From Streptomyces misionensis (GTDB lineage Bacteria > Actinomycetota > Actinomycetes > Streptomycetales > Streptomycetaceae), in the NCBI RefSeq assembly GCF_900104815.1, contig NZ_FNTD01000004.1, positions 2,062,501 through 2,126,500 on the forward strand: DNA of 64,000 nucleotides. The letters run 5' to 3'. The notes below the pieces were generated by a model, which saw nothing but the letters and a program-made list of their open reading frames with translations, did no database searches and was not told the DNA's origin. A program made the position numbers and the translations under genes. Shown piece after piece: positions 35,481-43,527 of this stretch (the first letter of the stretch is position 1; every line of letters begins with the position of its first letter).

Positions 35481-36278
35481 GTGCATCGCTACCGCTTCCT
35501 GTTGTCCCTCCAGTGGGTCATCCTCACCATCGTCGCGATCGCGTTGATCCCGACGATGATCAAGCTGGGTTTCTGGCAGCAGCACCGCTACGAGGAGCGC
35601 ACCGCGCGCAACAACCTGGTCTCCGCCGCGCTGCACGCCAAGCCGGTCCCCGTCGAACAGCTGTCCTCCCCCGGGCACGCCGTGACCCGCGCGGAGAAGT
35701 ACCGCACGGTCACCGCGACCGGCACCTTCGACACCGACAAGACCGAGGTGGTCCGGCGCCGGACCAACGCCGACGGCGACGTCGGCTACCACGTCCTCAC
35801 CCCCTTCGTGCTGACCGACGGCAAGGTGCTGCTGGTCAACCGCGGCTGGGTGCCCGCCGACGGCACGCAGACCGCCTTCCCGAAGATCCCCGCCCCGCCG
35901 GCCGGCCGCACCACCATCAGCGGGCGGCTGATGGCCGACGAGACCACCGCGGCGAGCGGCATCAAGAACATCAAGGGCCTGCCCGACCGGATGGTCATGC
36001 TGATCGACAGCACCGCGGAGGCGCGCCGGCTCGGCGCGCAGGTGCTGGGCGGCTACATGGAGCAGACCGCGCCCGCGTCCAAGGGGGGCTCCCCGGAGCA
36101 GATCTCCGACCCCGGCACCGAGGACGCCCCGCTGAACTACGCGTACATGATCCAGTGGTGGCTGTTCGCGGCGGCCGTGCCGGTCGGCTGGTGGTTCCTG
36201 CTCCGGCGGGAGATCCGGGACCAGGAGGAGGCCGCGGCCGCGCCGCAGCCGAAGGAGAACGAACCGGCCGCGGTCTGA
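35481..36278 (+). CDS. SURF1-family cytochrome oxidase biogenesis protein
   Basis: A 265-residue membrane protein with one N-terminal helix (about 6-30, LQWVILTIVAIALIPTMIKLG), a periplasmic domain (about 35-235), and a C-terminal helix (MIQWWLFAAAVPVGWWFLL). The LGFWQQHRYEER, VLLVNRGWVP and GRTTISGRL stretches are hallmarks of SURF1, which helps assemble the aa3-type cytochrome c oxidase. GTG 35481 was chosen; ATG 35466 would add five residues. No oxidase gene lies beside it. Confidence 0.9.
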   Translation: MHRYRFLLSLQWVILTIVAIALIPTMIKLGFWQQHRYEERTARNNLVSAALHAKPVPVEQLSSPGHAVTRAEKYRTVTATGTFDTDKTEVVRRRTNADGDVGYHVLTPFVLTDGKVLLVNRGWVPADGTQTAFPKIPAPPAGRTTISGRLMADETTAASGIKNIKGLPDRMVMLIDSTAEARRLGAQVLGGYMEQTAPASKGGSPEQISDPGTEDAPLNYAYMIQWWLFAAAVPVGWWFLLRREIRDQEEAAAAPQPKENEPAAV

Positions 36279-36351
36279 CGGCCGCGCGCCGGTTTCACTC
36301 CCTGGGCGCACCACCTGATTGGCCCCTCGGGCGGCCGGGAAACCGCATTGC

Positions 36352-38163
36352 GTGAGCGCTCGTATCGAGGACTACGCCCTGATCGGCGACGAGCAGACCG
36401 CGGCGCTGGTCGGCAGGGACGGCTCGATCGACTGGCTGTGCCTGCCCCGCTTCGACTCCGGGGCCTGTTTCGCGCGGCTGCTCGGCGACGAGAACCACGG
36501 CCACTGGCGGATCGCCCCCAAACCGCCCAGGGGGTCCGCGAGCGCGGGCACCTGCACCCGCCGGGCCTACCGGACCGACACCCTCGTCCTCGACACCGAG
36601 TGGGAGACCGCGCAGGGCACGGTCCGCGTCACCGATCTGATGCCGCAGCGCGAGCACGCCCCGGACGTCGTCCGCATCGTGGAGGGCGTCGGCGGCCGGG
36701 TGACCCTCCGCGGCACGCTGCGGCTGCGCTTCGACTATGGCTCGATCACGCCGTGGATGCGCCGCTCCGACGGCCACCGGGTGGCGGTGGCCGGACCCGA
36801 CTCGGTGTGGCTGCGCTCCGAGCCGCCGGTGCGCACCTGGGGCGAGGACTACTGCACCCACTCCGAGTTCACCGTCGACGAGGGCGAGCGGGTCGCGTTC
36901 GTGCTGACCTGGCACCCCTCCCACGAGCCGCGCCCACGGCTCGTCGACCCCTACGAGGCGCTGGAGAGCAGCGTCACCGACTGGCGCAGCTGGGCCGGGC
37001 GGTGCCGCTACGACGGCCCCCACCGGGACGCGGTCGTCCGTTCCCTGATCACCCTCAAGGCGCTCACCTACGCCCCGACCGGCGGAATCCTCGCCGCGGC
37101 CACCACCTCGCTGCCCGAGGAACCGGGCGGGGTGCGCAACTGGGACTACCGGTACTGCTGGCTGCGCGACTCCACCCTCACCCTCGGCGCGCTGCTCACC
37201 GCGGGCTACCAGGAGGAGGCCGAGGCCTGGCGCAACTGGCTGCTGCGCGCGGTCGCCGGCGACCCGGCCGCCCTCCAGGTCATGTACGGCGTCGCGGGCG
37301 AGCGGCGGCTCCCGGAGAGCGAGCTGCCGTGGCTGCCCGGCTTCGCCGGCTCCGCGCCGGTGCGCATCGGCAACGGCGCCGCCGAACAGCTCCAGCTCGA
37401 CGTCTACGGCGAGGTGATGGACTCGCTGTCGCTGGCGCGCAGCGCGGGCCTGCCCACCCGGCCGCACATGTGGTCCATCCAGCGGTCGCTGATGGAGTTC
37501 CTGGAGTCGGCCTGGCGCCGGCCCGACCAGAGCCTGTGGGAGGTGCGCGGCGGGCGGCGCCACTTCGTGCACTCCAAGGTGATGGTGTGGGTGGCCGCCG
37601 ACCGGTCGGTCAGGACGCTCGAACAGCACCCGGAGCTGCACGGCGACCTGGAGGGCTGGCGGCGGCTGCGCGAGGAGGTGCACCGGGAGGTGTGCGAGAA
37701 GGGGTACGACCCCGAGCGCAACACCTTCACGCAGTACTACGGCTCGCGGGCGCTGGACGCCGCCCTGCTGCTCATCCCGCGGGTCGGCTTCCTGCCGCCG
37801 GACGACCCGCGGGTGGTCGGCACGGTCGACGCCGTCCGCGCCGGCCTCGGCCACGGCGGTTTCCTGCGCCGCTACGGCTCCGGGGACGACGGCGGATCGC
37901 CGGTCGACGGGCTGCCGGGCGGCGAGGGCGCCTTCCTGGCCTGCTCGTTCTGGCTGGCGGACGCGCTGCACGTGACCGGGCGCCACAAGGAGGCCCGCGA
38001 GCTGTTCGAGCGGCTGGTGGGGGTCTGCAACGACGTGGGGCTGCTGGCCGAGGAGTACGACCCCGTCGACGGCCGCCAGCTCGGCAACTTCCCGCAGGCC
38101 TTCAGCCATCTCGGCCTGGTGAACTCCGCCCTCACGCTGTTCGGGGCCGACGAGGCAGGATAG
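36352..38163 (+). CDS. Glycoside hydrolase family 15 protein (glucan glucohydrolase-like)
   Basis: A 603-residue GH15 enzyme. An N-terminal beta-sandwich (about 1-230) starts with RIEDYALIGD and GSIDWLCLPRFDS. The (alpha/alpha)6 barrel follows with the RNWDYRYCWLRDSTLTL substrate-binding motif and, near the C-terminus, GLPGGEGAFLACSFWLADAL with a likely catalytic Glu. The family includes glucoamylase and trehalase; similar actinobacterial proteins act on trehalose or maltooligosaccharides. No signal peptide, so it is cytosolic. Start GTG 36352 gives the family N-terminus; the ribosome-binding site is weak. The SDR gene follows 5 bp after its stop. Confidence 0.92.
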   Translation: MSARIEDYALIGDEQTAALVGRDGSIDWLCLPRFDSGACFARLLGDENHGHWRIAPKPPRGSASAGTCTRRAYRTDTLVLDTEWETAQGTVRVTDLMPQREHAPDVVRIVEGVGGRVTLRGTLRLRFDYGSITPWMRRSDGHRVAVAGPDSVWLRSEPPVRTWGEDYCTHSEFTVDEGERVAFVLTWHPSHEPRPRLVDPYEALESSVTDWRSWAGRCRYDGPHRDAVVRSLITLKALTYAPTGGILAAATTSLPEEPGGVRNWDYRYCWLRDSTLTLGALLTAGYQEEAEAWRNWLLRAVAGDPAALQVMYGVAGERRLPESELPWLPGFAGSAPVRIGNGAAEQLQLDVYGEVMDSLSLARSAGLPTRPHMWSIQRSLMEFLESAWRRPDQSLWEVRGGRRHFVHSKVMVWVAADRSVRTLEQHPELHGDLEGWRRLREEVHREVCEKGYDPERNTFTQYYGSRALDAALLLIPRVGFLPPDDPRVVGTVDAVRAGLGHGGFLRRYGSGDDGGSPVDGLPGGEGAFLACSFWLADALHVTGRHKEARELFERLVGVCNDVGLLAEEYDPVDGRQLGNFPQAFSHLGLVNSALTLFGADEAG

Positions 38164-38168
38164 GGGGC

Positions 38169-38924
38169 ATGGATCTTGGACTGAAGGACCGGGTGTACAT
38201 CGTCACCGGAGCCACCCGCGGACTGGGCAACGCCGCCGCGCGGCAGCTCGTCGCGGACGGCGCGAAGGTGGTGATCACCGGCCGCGACGAGCAGCGGGCG
38301 GCCGACGCCGCCGCCGAACTGGGCCCGAACGCCGTGGGCGTGGCCATGGACAACGCGGACGCGCAGGCCCCCGACCGGCTGATCGCGGCCGCCCGCGAGC
38401 ACTTCGGCGGCTTTCACGGGGTGCTGGTGAGCGTGGGCGGCCCGCCGCCCGGCTTCGTCGCCGACAACACCGACGAGCAGTGGCGTGCCTCGTTCGAGTC
38501 CGTCTTCCTCGGCGCGGTGCGGCTCGCCCGCGCGGCGGCGGCCGAGCTGGACGAGGGCGGCGTCATCGGCTTCGTGCTCTCCGGTTCGGTGCACGAGCCC
38601 ATCCCCGGGCTGACCGTCTCCAACGGCCTGCGCCCGGGCCTCGCGGGCTTCGCCAAGTCCCTCGCGGACGAACTCGGCCCCCGCGGCATCCGCGTGCTCG
38701 GCCTGCTGCCGGCCCGCATCGACACCGACCGCGTCCGCGAACTGGACGCCCTGTCCGCCGATCCGGAGGCCACCCGCGCCGCCAACGAGTCCCGCATCCC
38801 GCTGCGCCGCTACGGCACCCCGGAGGAGTTCGGCAAGGTGGCCGCCTTCCTGCTGTCCCCGGCGGCCTCCTATCTGACGGGGCTCATGGTGCCGGTGGAC
38901 GGAGGGATGCGGCACGGCTTCTGA
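38169..38924 (+). CDS. SDR-family protein with altered catalytic Tyr/Lys positions
   Basis: A 251-residue SDR with an intact NAD(P) motif (TGATRGLG) and the C-terminal YLTGLMVPVDGGMRHGF end. At the place of the active-site YxxxK, however, it reads VSNGLRPGLAGFAK, so the usual Tyr and Lys are replaced, while a Ser is retained upstream (VLSGSV). NNAG reads VSVGG. Such changes occur in a small SDR subgroup. The gene begins 5 bp after GH15 and is likely co-transcribed. Catalysis by the normal mechanism is doubtful. Confidence 0.85.
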   Translation: MDLGLKDRVYIVTGATRGLGNAAARQLVADGAKVVITGRDEQRAADAAAELGPNAVGVAMDNADAQAPDRLIAAAREHFGGFHGVLVSVGGPPPGFVADNTDEQWRASFESVFLGAVRLARAAAAELDEGGVIGFVLSGSVHEPIPGLTVSNGLRPGLAGFAKSLADELGPRGIRVLGLLPARIDTDRVRELDALSADPEATRAANESRIPLRRYGTPEEFGKVAAFLLSPAASYLTGLMVPVDGGMRHGF

Positions 38925-38939
38925 GCCGCCGGCCCCCCG

Positions 38940-39530
38940 TCAGCTCACCCTCTCCGCCCGGTGCCTGACCGCCCGCAGGCGGACCTCGGCGGGGAGGGCG
39001 GCCAGCCCCGCCGACTCGCGGGCGCGGGCCAGCGGCCCGGCCGTGAACTCGCTCAGGGCCGTCGACGGGTCGGTGTCCGGGGTCAGCTGGAGCACGGCAC
39101 GTGCCCGCGGCCGGGCCCGGCGGCCGTGCAGGTGGACCCGGGCGTGGGCCACGCCGTCCCCGGCGGCGCCCTCCTCGGTCAGGGCGGTCTCCAGGGCCCC
39201 GGCCCGCAGCAGGGCGGCCCCGCCGTCGCCGGTGTCCACCCGCAGCTCGCCGAGGCGGTGCCGGCGCGGAAGCCTGGTCAGCCACCACAGGGCCAGCACG
39301 ACGATGACGGCCAGCGCCGCGATCAGGGCGGGCCACCACCAGCGGGCGCCGCGGTAGTGGGTGCGCTCGGCGCGGGTGAGCAGGACGTCGTGCGGGCCGC
39401 CGTGGATCCACCAGGAGGGCGGCGGCGCGCCGAGGCCGACGGCCAGGACCGCGCCGCCGAGGGCGAGCAGGAGCAGGCCGATCAGGCCCAGCAGGGCGCG
39501 GTTGAGTCCGCCGGAGCGCATCGCCGTCAT
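38940..39530 (-). CDS. AmaP-like alkaline shock response membrane anchor protein
   Basis: A 196-residue membrane protein. Two N-terminal helices (about 7-32 and 60-83) flank an extracytoplasmic loop with WWIHGGPHDVLL. The C-terminal 105 residues (LGELRVDTGDGGAALLRAGALETAL ... ARAVLQLTPDTDPSTALSEF) follow an Asp23-like beta-alpha pattern. In staphylococci AmaP anchors Asp23 to the membrane. ATG 39530 overlaps the stop of the DUF6286 gene (39527-39530). It is the last gene of the Asp23 operon. Confidence 0.85.
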   Translation of the reverse strand: MTAMRSGGLNRALLGLIGLLLLALGGAVLAVGLGAPPPSWWIHGGPHDVLLTRAERTHYRGARWWWPALIAALAVIVVLALWWLTRLPRRHRLGELRVDTGDGGAALLRAGALETALTEEGAAGDGVAHARVHLHGRRARPRARAVLQLTPDTDPSTALSEFTAGPLARARESAGLAALPAEVRLRAVRHRAERVS

Positions 39531-40132
39531 CCCTTCGGTACGGCCCGGTTGACCCGCAGTGCGAGCCGGGGCGGATGGGTCAGGCCGAGGCCTTGGATCG
39601 CCTCGGTGAGGGTGGTGTCCAGGTCGGCGCGGACGTCGGCCGGCTCGCGGAAGTGCGAGGCGGCGCGGACGTCGGCCTTGCGGCGGCGCATCCGTACCCG
39701 TACGGCCTGGACGCCGGACACCTCCACGGCCCGGTCGCGCAGCACCTGGGCCGCCGCGTCCCGCCGCAGTGCCGCCCGGACGTCGGGGTGCGGCCGGCGC
39801 ATCGGCAGCAGCGCGCGCAGGCCCGGGGTGAGCGCGAGGGCGATCAGCCACAGGCCGAGGGCGGCGGCGAGGGCCGCGCCGGCCAGCACCCAGGTGTCGC
39901 CCAGCTGCCGTTCGGCCAGTTGCCGGGCCAGTGCCCGGCGCCAGCTCATCGCGGGGCGGTGGGCGCGCACCGAGGCCACGTCGTAGAGCAGCAGGCCCGC
40001 CCCGGCCAGCAGCAGGACGGCGACGATGCCCGCGGGGACCCGGCGCGGGGACCAGAAGCGGCCGCTGCCGCCGGCGGACACCGGGGTGTCGGTGGTCTTG
40101 TCGAGGGCCGTGGTGGCGCCTGCCTGGCTCAT
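39527..40132 (-). CDS. DUF6286-family membrane protein of the Asp23 cluster
   Basis: A 201-residue protein with two membrane helices (about 33-52 and 81-102) and a cytoplasmic C-terminal domain. The C-terminal part (VEVSGVQAVRVRMRRRKADVRAASH ... DLDTTLTEAIQGLGL) has the length and hydrophobic pattern of an Asp23-like domain with a terminal LALRVN strand. It overlaps both neighbours by 4 nt (ATGA) and lies between an Asp23 gene and amaP, so it probably acts as a second membrane anchor. Confidence 0.82.
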   Translation of the reverse strand: MSQAGATTALDKTTDTPVSAGGSGRFWSPRRVPAGIVAVLLLAGAGLLLYDVASVRAHRPAMSWRRALARQLAERQLGDTWVLAGAALAAALGLWLIALALTPGLRALLPMRRPHPDVRAALRRDAAAQVLRDRAVEVSGVQAVRVRMRRRKADVRAASHFREPADVRADLDTTLTEAIQGLGLTHPPRLALRVNRAVPKG

Positions 40133-40503
40133 CGCGTCCTCTCCGCTCCCTTCGGCGACGGGTACAGGCGCTCGACCCAGACGGCGACCTCGGACACCGT
40201 CAGGTTCGCCAGCGCGCCCACCCGCTCGGTCACCCGGCGGCGCACGGCGGCGCAGCGGGCCCCGATGTCGCAGGGGTAGCCGAGGTCCAGCTCGATGTGG
40301 ACCCGTGCCGTGCCGTGGCGGACCGCGACCGTCGCGTGCGGCGCGTCGCCGTCGGCGGGCGGTGGGCCCACCGCCTCCCGGGCGGCCTGCGCGGCGATCT
40401 TCTCCACGACCCGGTCGGCCACCCGGGTGGCGCCCCGCTCGGCCGGCGGCACCCGGCTCTGCGGCTGCCGCGCCGTGCCGGTCCCGGTGCTCACGCCGGT
40501 CAC
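40129..40503 (-). CDS. Asp23/Gls24-family envelope stress protein (short, divergent)
   Basis: A 124-residue soluble protein with an unstructured N-terminus and one Asp23 domain (about 25-115): VADRVVEKIAAQAAREA, then VHIELDLGYPCDIGARCAAVRRRVTERVGALANLTVSEVAVWVERL, the usual strand-helix-strand order. Asp23 proteins polymerise at the membrane under cell-wall stress in staphylococci. The ATG at 40503 overlaps the stop of the preceding small membrane gene. Confidence 0.88.
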   Translation of the reverse strand: MTGVSTGTGTARQPQSRVPPAERGATRVADRVVEKIAAQAAREAVGPPPADGDAPHATVAVRHGTARVHIELDLGYPCDIGARCAAVRRRVTERVGALANLTVSEVAVWVERLYPSPKGAERTR

Positions 40504-40694
40504 CGCCGCCGGTCGCGTCGCTCGTCGCGGGCGCGGAAGAAGTCACCGGGGTCCAGATCGCCGTCCGCGAACCGGCCGAGCACGAACCCGACGGCTCCCA
40601 AGGCCGCCACCAGCAGGAACGCGCCGAACCCGCCGTAGAACCCGGCGAAGCCCAGCGCCATTCCGGCGATCAGACCGACCACGGCCATGCTCAT
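40500..40694 (-). CDS. Small membrane protein of the Asp23 cluster (DUF2273-like)
   Basis: A 64-residue protein: two hydrophobic segments (AVVGLIAGMALGFAGF and FGAFLLVAALGAVGFVLG) and a charged tail (DPGDFFRARDERRDRRR). Small two-helix proteins (DUF2273 or similar) are common in Asp23 operons of Gram-positive bacteria. ATGA overlap with the next gene. It begins 63 bp downstream of the first Asp23 gene. Confidence 0.8.
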   Translation of the reverse strand: MSMAVVGLIAGMALGFAGFYGGFGAFLLVAALGAVGFVLGRFADGDLDPGDFFRARDERRDRRR

Positions 40695-40757
40695 GCAGCG
40701 CTCCTCAGCTCGTCAGGCGTAGGGGGTTAGGGTTCGCGGGGTGCGGGGTGCGCCCGG

Positions 40758-41228
40758 TCACTGGATCCGGGGCTCCGGCTCTTCCTCTTCCTCCTCGGGC
40801 AGGTGGACGTCGCCGACCGCGATGTTGACCTCGACGACCTCCAGGCCGGTCATGCGTTCCACGGCGGCGATCACGTTCTCCCGCACCGCGCCGGCCACAT
40901 CGCTGATGGAGACGCCGTAGTCCACCACGATCTCCAGGTCCAGCGCGGTCTGCACCTCGCCGACCTCCGCCTTCACCCCGCGGGTCACCGATTTGGAGCC
41001 GCCGGGCACCCGTTCGCGCATCGCGCCGAGGGTGCGGGAGAAGCCGCCGCCCATCGCGTACACGCCGAGTACGTCCCGTGCCGCCATCCCGGCGATCTTC
41101 TCCACCACGCCGTCCGCGATGGTGGTCCGGCCACGGGTGGCCGCGTCGCCGCCGCCGCGCCGGACCGTCTTACGGGGCGACACCTGCGGCTCGCCGCCGC
41201 CTTCCGGGCTCGTCGTCATGTCGGTCAT
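40758..41228 (-). CDS. Asp23/Gls24-family envelope stress protein
   Basis: A 156-residue Asp23 protein, the canonical member of the cluster: TTIADGVVEKIAGMAARDVLGVYAMGG, then the conserved VDYGVSISDVAGAVRENVIAAVERMTGLEVVEVNIAVGDVHLP. The C-terminus is strongly acidic (EEEEEEPEPRIQ). ATG 41228 is preceded by AAAGGGACG; ATG 41219 is an alternative. First gene of the operon, whose promoter must lie in the 87-bp gap to the divergent gene at 41316. Confidence 0.92.
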   Translation of the reverse strand: MTDMTTSPEGGGEPQVSPRKTVRRGGGDAATRGRTTIADGVVEKIAGMAARDVLGVYAMGGGFSRTLGAMRERVPGGSKSVTRGVKAEVGEVQTALDLEIVVDYGVSISDVAGAVRENVIAAVERMTGLEVVEVNIAVGDVHLPEEEEEEPEPRIQ

Positions 41229-41315
41229 AGCCGTACGTCCCTTTCGGTCGTCGTCCTGCGACCACCGTAAGCAAGGTTGCGCGACCGCGCGCCGGGAATG
41301 CGGCAGGCTGGAGGA

Positions 41316-42038
41316 ATGACGGCGGACGGATGGACCCAGGTCGTACGGCACCACGTGGGGCTCGGCAGGCTGCTGCCGCTGGGCGGGCCGGGTGACGGTG
41401 CGTGGATCGCGGAGGCCGCGGCGGCGGCGGTGCTGCGCCGCGCGGCGGACGAGGTGCCCGGGGTGCGGCTGGGCGCGCTGCGGATCGCCCTCGCCCATCC
41501 GGCGGGAGTGGCCGAGCCCGCCGTACCGGCCCCGCCGAGCGCGCTGCCGCCGGGCGCCCTGCGGCTGACGGCGGACTTCGCGGCGGCCTTCGCCGAGCCG
41601 CTGCCGGAGGCCGCGGCGCGGCTGCGGCGCGCGCTCGCCACGGCGGCGGACGAGCGCCTCGGCCTCGCGGTGACGGAGGTGGACCTGCGCGTCACCGACC
41701 TGCTGGAGACGGCCGGAGCGGCGCGGCAGGCACCGCCCTCGCAGCCGCCGCCCGCCCGCGAGGTGACGATCCCGGCCGGGGACCCCGCCGCCGCGGCGGC
41801 CCTGTCCGTGCCGGGCGTCGCCCGGCTGACCGGCCTGCGCGTCGAGACCCGCGCGGGCGGCACGGCCACCCTGACCCACCGCCATGTGCGCGTGGACCTG
41901 GCCGCCACCGCGGCCCACCGGACCGCCGACGTGGCCCGGCGGGTCCGCGCGGCGGTCCGGGACGCGCTGGCGGACCGGCCGACGGTGGCGGTACTGGTGA
42001 CGGAGGTCGGCGAGCAGGCCCCGGCGGGGCCCGCGTGA
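41316..42038 (+). CDS. Protein with two degenerate Asp23-like domains, divergent from the Asp23 operon
   Basis: A 240-residue soluble protein. I recall relatives annotated by chance as nucleopolyhedrovirus P10-like. Reading it against Asp23 shows two similar halves: about 30-130 (AADEVPGVRLGALRIAL ... LTADFAAAFAEPLPEAAARLRRAL ... LAVTEVDLRVTDL) and about 155-235 (SVPGVARLTG ... VRVDLAATAAHRTADVARRVRAAV ... VAVLVTEV). Each keeps the V-x-G-V, strand, helix, terminal strand order. GGAGG precedes ATG 41316. It shares the promoter region of the Asp23 operon, which supports a role in the same module. No experiment is known to me. Confidence 0.75.
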   Translation: MTADGWTQVVRHHVGLGRLLPLGGPGDGAWIAEAAAAAVLRRAADEVPGVRLGALRIALAHPAGVAEPAVPAPPSALPPGALRLTADFAAAFAEPLPEAAARLRRALATAADERLGLAVTEVDLRVTDLLETAGAARQAPPSQPPPAREVTIPAGDPAAAAALSVPGVARLTGLRVETRAGGTATLTHRHVRVDLAATAAHRTADVARRVRAAVRDALADRPTVAVLVTEVGEQAPAGPA

Positions 42039-42049
42039 TCTCCGGGTGA

Positions 42050-42853
42050 TTACTCGCCGAGCCCGGCGAGGTCCCGCAGCCGCCGGGCCTGGGCGGCGCG
42101 TTCGGCCGCGCGCTGCTCGTCGTACGTGCGGTCCACCGCGCCCTTGAGCAGCGCCTTGGTCTCCACGACCGCGTCCCGCGGGGCCGCCAGCAGCGCCGCC
42201 GCCAGGTCCCGCGCCGCGGCGTCGAGTTCCGCCGCCGGCACCGCGAGGTTCGCCAGTCCCGACGCGACGGACTCCCGCGCGTCGACGAAGCGTCCGGTGG
42301 CGCAGATCTCCAGCGCGCGGGCATACCCGACCAGACCGACCAGCGGGTGCGTGCCGGTCAGGTCGGGGACGAGGCCGAGGCTGGTCTCGCGCATGGCGAA
42401 CTGCACGTCGTCGGCGACGACCCGCAGGTCGCAGGCGAGCGCCAGCTGGAACCCGGCACCGATGGCATGTCCTTGAACGGCGGCGACGGACACGATGTCG
42501 TTGCGCCGCCACCAGGTGAACGCCTCCTGGTATTCGGCGATGGTCGCGTCGATCCCTGCGTCGTCACGGCGCGCGAGATCGATGAAGTTCGGCTCGCCCG
42601 GGATCCCCTCCGGGGTGAACATCTGCCGGTCCAGCCCGGCGGAGAAGGACTTGCCCTCGCCGCGCAGCACCACGACGCGGACGGAGCCCGGCAGCAGCCG
42701 ACCGGCCTCGATGAGCGCCCGCCACAGGGCGGGGCTCTGCGCGTTGCGCTTGGCCGGGTTGGTCAGCGTCACCGTGGCGAGCGCGTCGTCGACGGTGAGC
42801 CGTACGCCGTCCTTGTCGAGTACAGGTGCGAGGTCCTGGGCGGACGTGGCCAT
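42050..42853 (-). CDS. Enoyl-CoA hydratase/isomerase family protein
   Basis: A 267-residue crotonase-family protein. The oxyanion-hole regions are VVLRGEGKSFSAGLDRQMF and AVQGHAIGAGFQLALACDLRV, and the catalytic-residue region ETSLGLVPDLTGTHPL follows. It could act in fatty-acid degradation or in another CoA pathway; no acyl-CoA gene is adjacent. It is convergent with the Asp23-like gene at 41316 across 11 bp. Confidence 0.9.
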   Translation of the reverse strand: MATSAQDLAPVLDKDGVRLTVDDALATVTLTNPAKRNAQSPALWRALIEAGRLLPGSVRVVVLRGEGKSFSAGLDRQMFTPEGIPGEPNFIDLARRDDAGIDATIAEYQEAFTWWRRNDIVSVAAVQGHAIGAGFQLALACDLRVVADDVQFAMRETSLGLVPDLTGTHPLVGLVGYARALEICATGRFVDARESVASGLANLAVPAAELDAAARDLAAALLAAPRDAVVETKALLKGAVDRTYDEQRAAERAAQARRLRDLAGLGE

Positions 42854-42970
42854 GGGGCGCCTCCGATGGGTGCGGTCAGCGAAGCGGAGCTAAGTGACTG
42901 CACAGTAACCACCCGGCCGGTCGGTTCGACGACCGGGTGGCCACCATCGAAGCCGGTGGGCCGCCCGGAG

Positions 42971-43192
42971 TCAGGACGATGCGGCCTTCTTGCCCCGGGT
43001 CGCTCCGCCACGCCCACGCAGCGTGACGCCCGACTCGCTGAGCATCCGGTGTACGAAGCCATACGAGCGGCCGGTCTCCTCGGCCAGCGCCCGGATGCTC
43101 GCACCGGAGTCGTACTTCTTCTTCAGGTCTGCCGCGAGCTTGTCGCGCGCGGCGCCGGTCACCCGGCTGCCCTTCTTCAGAGTCTCGGCCAC
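42971..43192 (-). CDS. Small basic helix-turn-helix DNA-binding protein
   Basis: A 73-residue protein that is highly basic and carries a resolvase-like HTH (about 25-55: KKYDSGASIRALAEETGRSYGFVHRMLSESGV) followed by an Arg/Gly/Lys-rich tail (RGRGGATRGKKAASS) similar to AT-hook-like tails. Short conserved proteins of this type occur throughout Streptomyces as I remember. GTG 43192 was chosen because GGAGG precedes it and homology starts at VAETLKKGSRV. It is transcribed alone, with 335 bp of gene-free sequence upstream. It may be a nucleoid-associated or global regulator, but that is inference. Confidence 0.85.
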   Translation of the reverse strand: MAETLKKGSRVTGAARDKLAADLKKKYDSGASIRALAEETGRSYGFVHRMLSESGVTLRGRGGATRGKKAASS

Positions 43193-43527
43193 CCGTGCCT
43201 CCTCATGGGAAGTGCGCTCTGGTCTCCTCATGATCACCCCTCCGGGGCGTGATGGCCACCCATTCGGCAAGGTCCGTGAGACATCGTTGTGACGACAGGA
43301 GCGGATCCCCACAAGCGGAAGGCCGTATTCCAAGCGGTGGCGCCGACACGGCCGAACGGGTGGATTCGCGAAGTACCAGGTCAGAGACGCGCCACGGCCG
43401 ACCCCTTGCTGGACAAGGAATCGGCCGCGAAATCGGTGTACGACACACCCTGATATGAGGAGATCTCACACAGATGACGGATCACGGCTCGGCCGAATGA
43501 TCCATACTCAGTGGATCAGACTTTCGA
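43193..43527. other. 335-bp gene-free region between the HTH gene and the ABC-F gene
   Basis: I see no gene here. It contains the promoter region of the HTH gene (upstream of its GGAGG), a slightly AT-richer patch around 43440-43520, and a weak hairpin GATCCA/TGGATC (43499-43504 with 43512-43517) just past the ABC-F stop that may help terminate that transcript. Confidence 0.6.
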
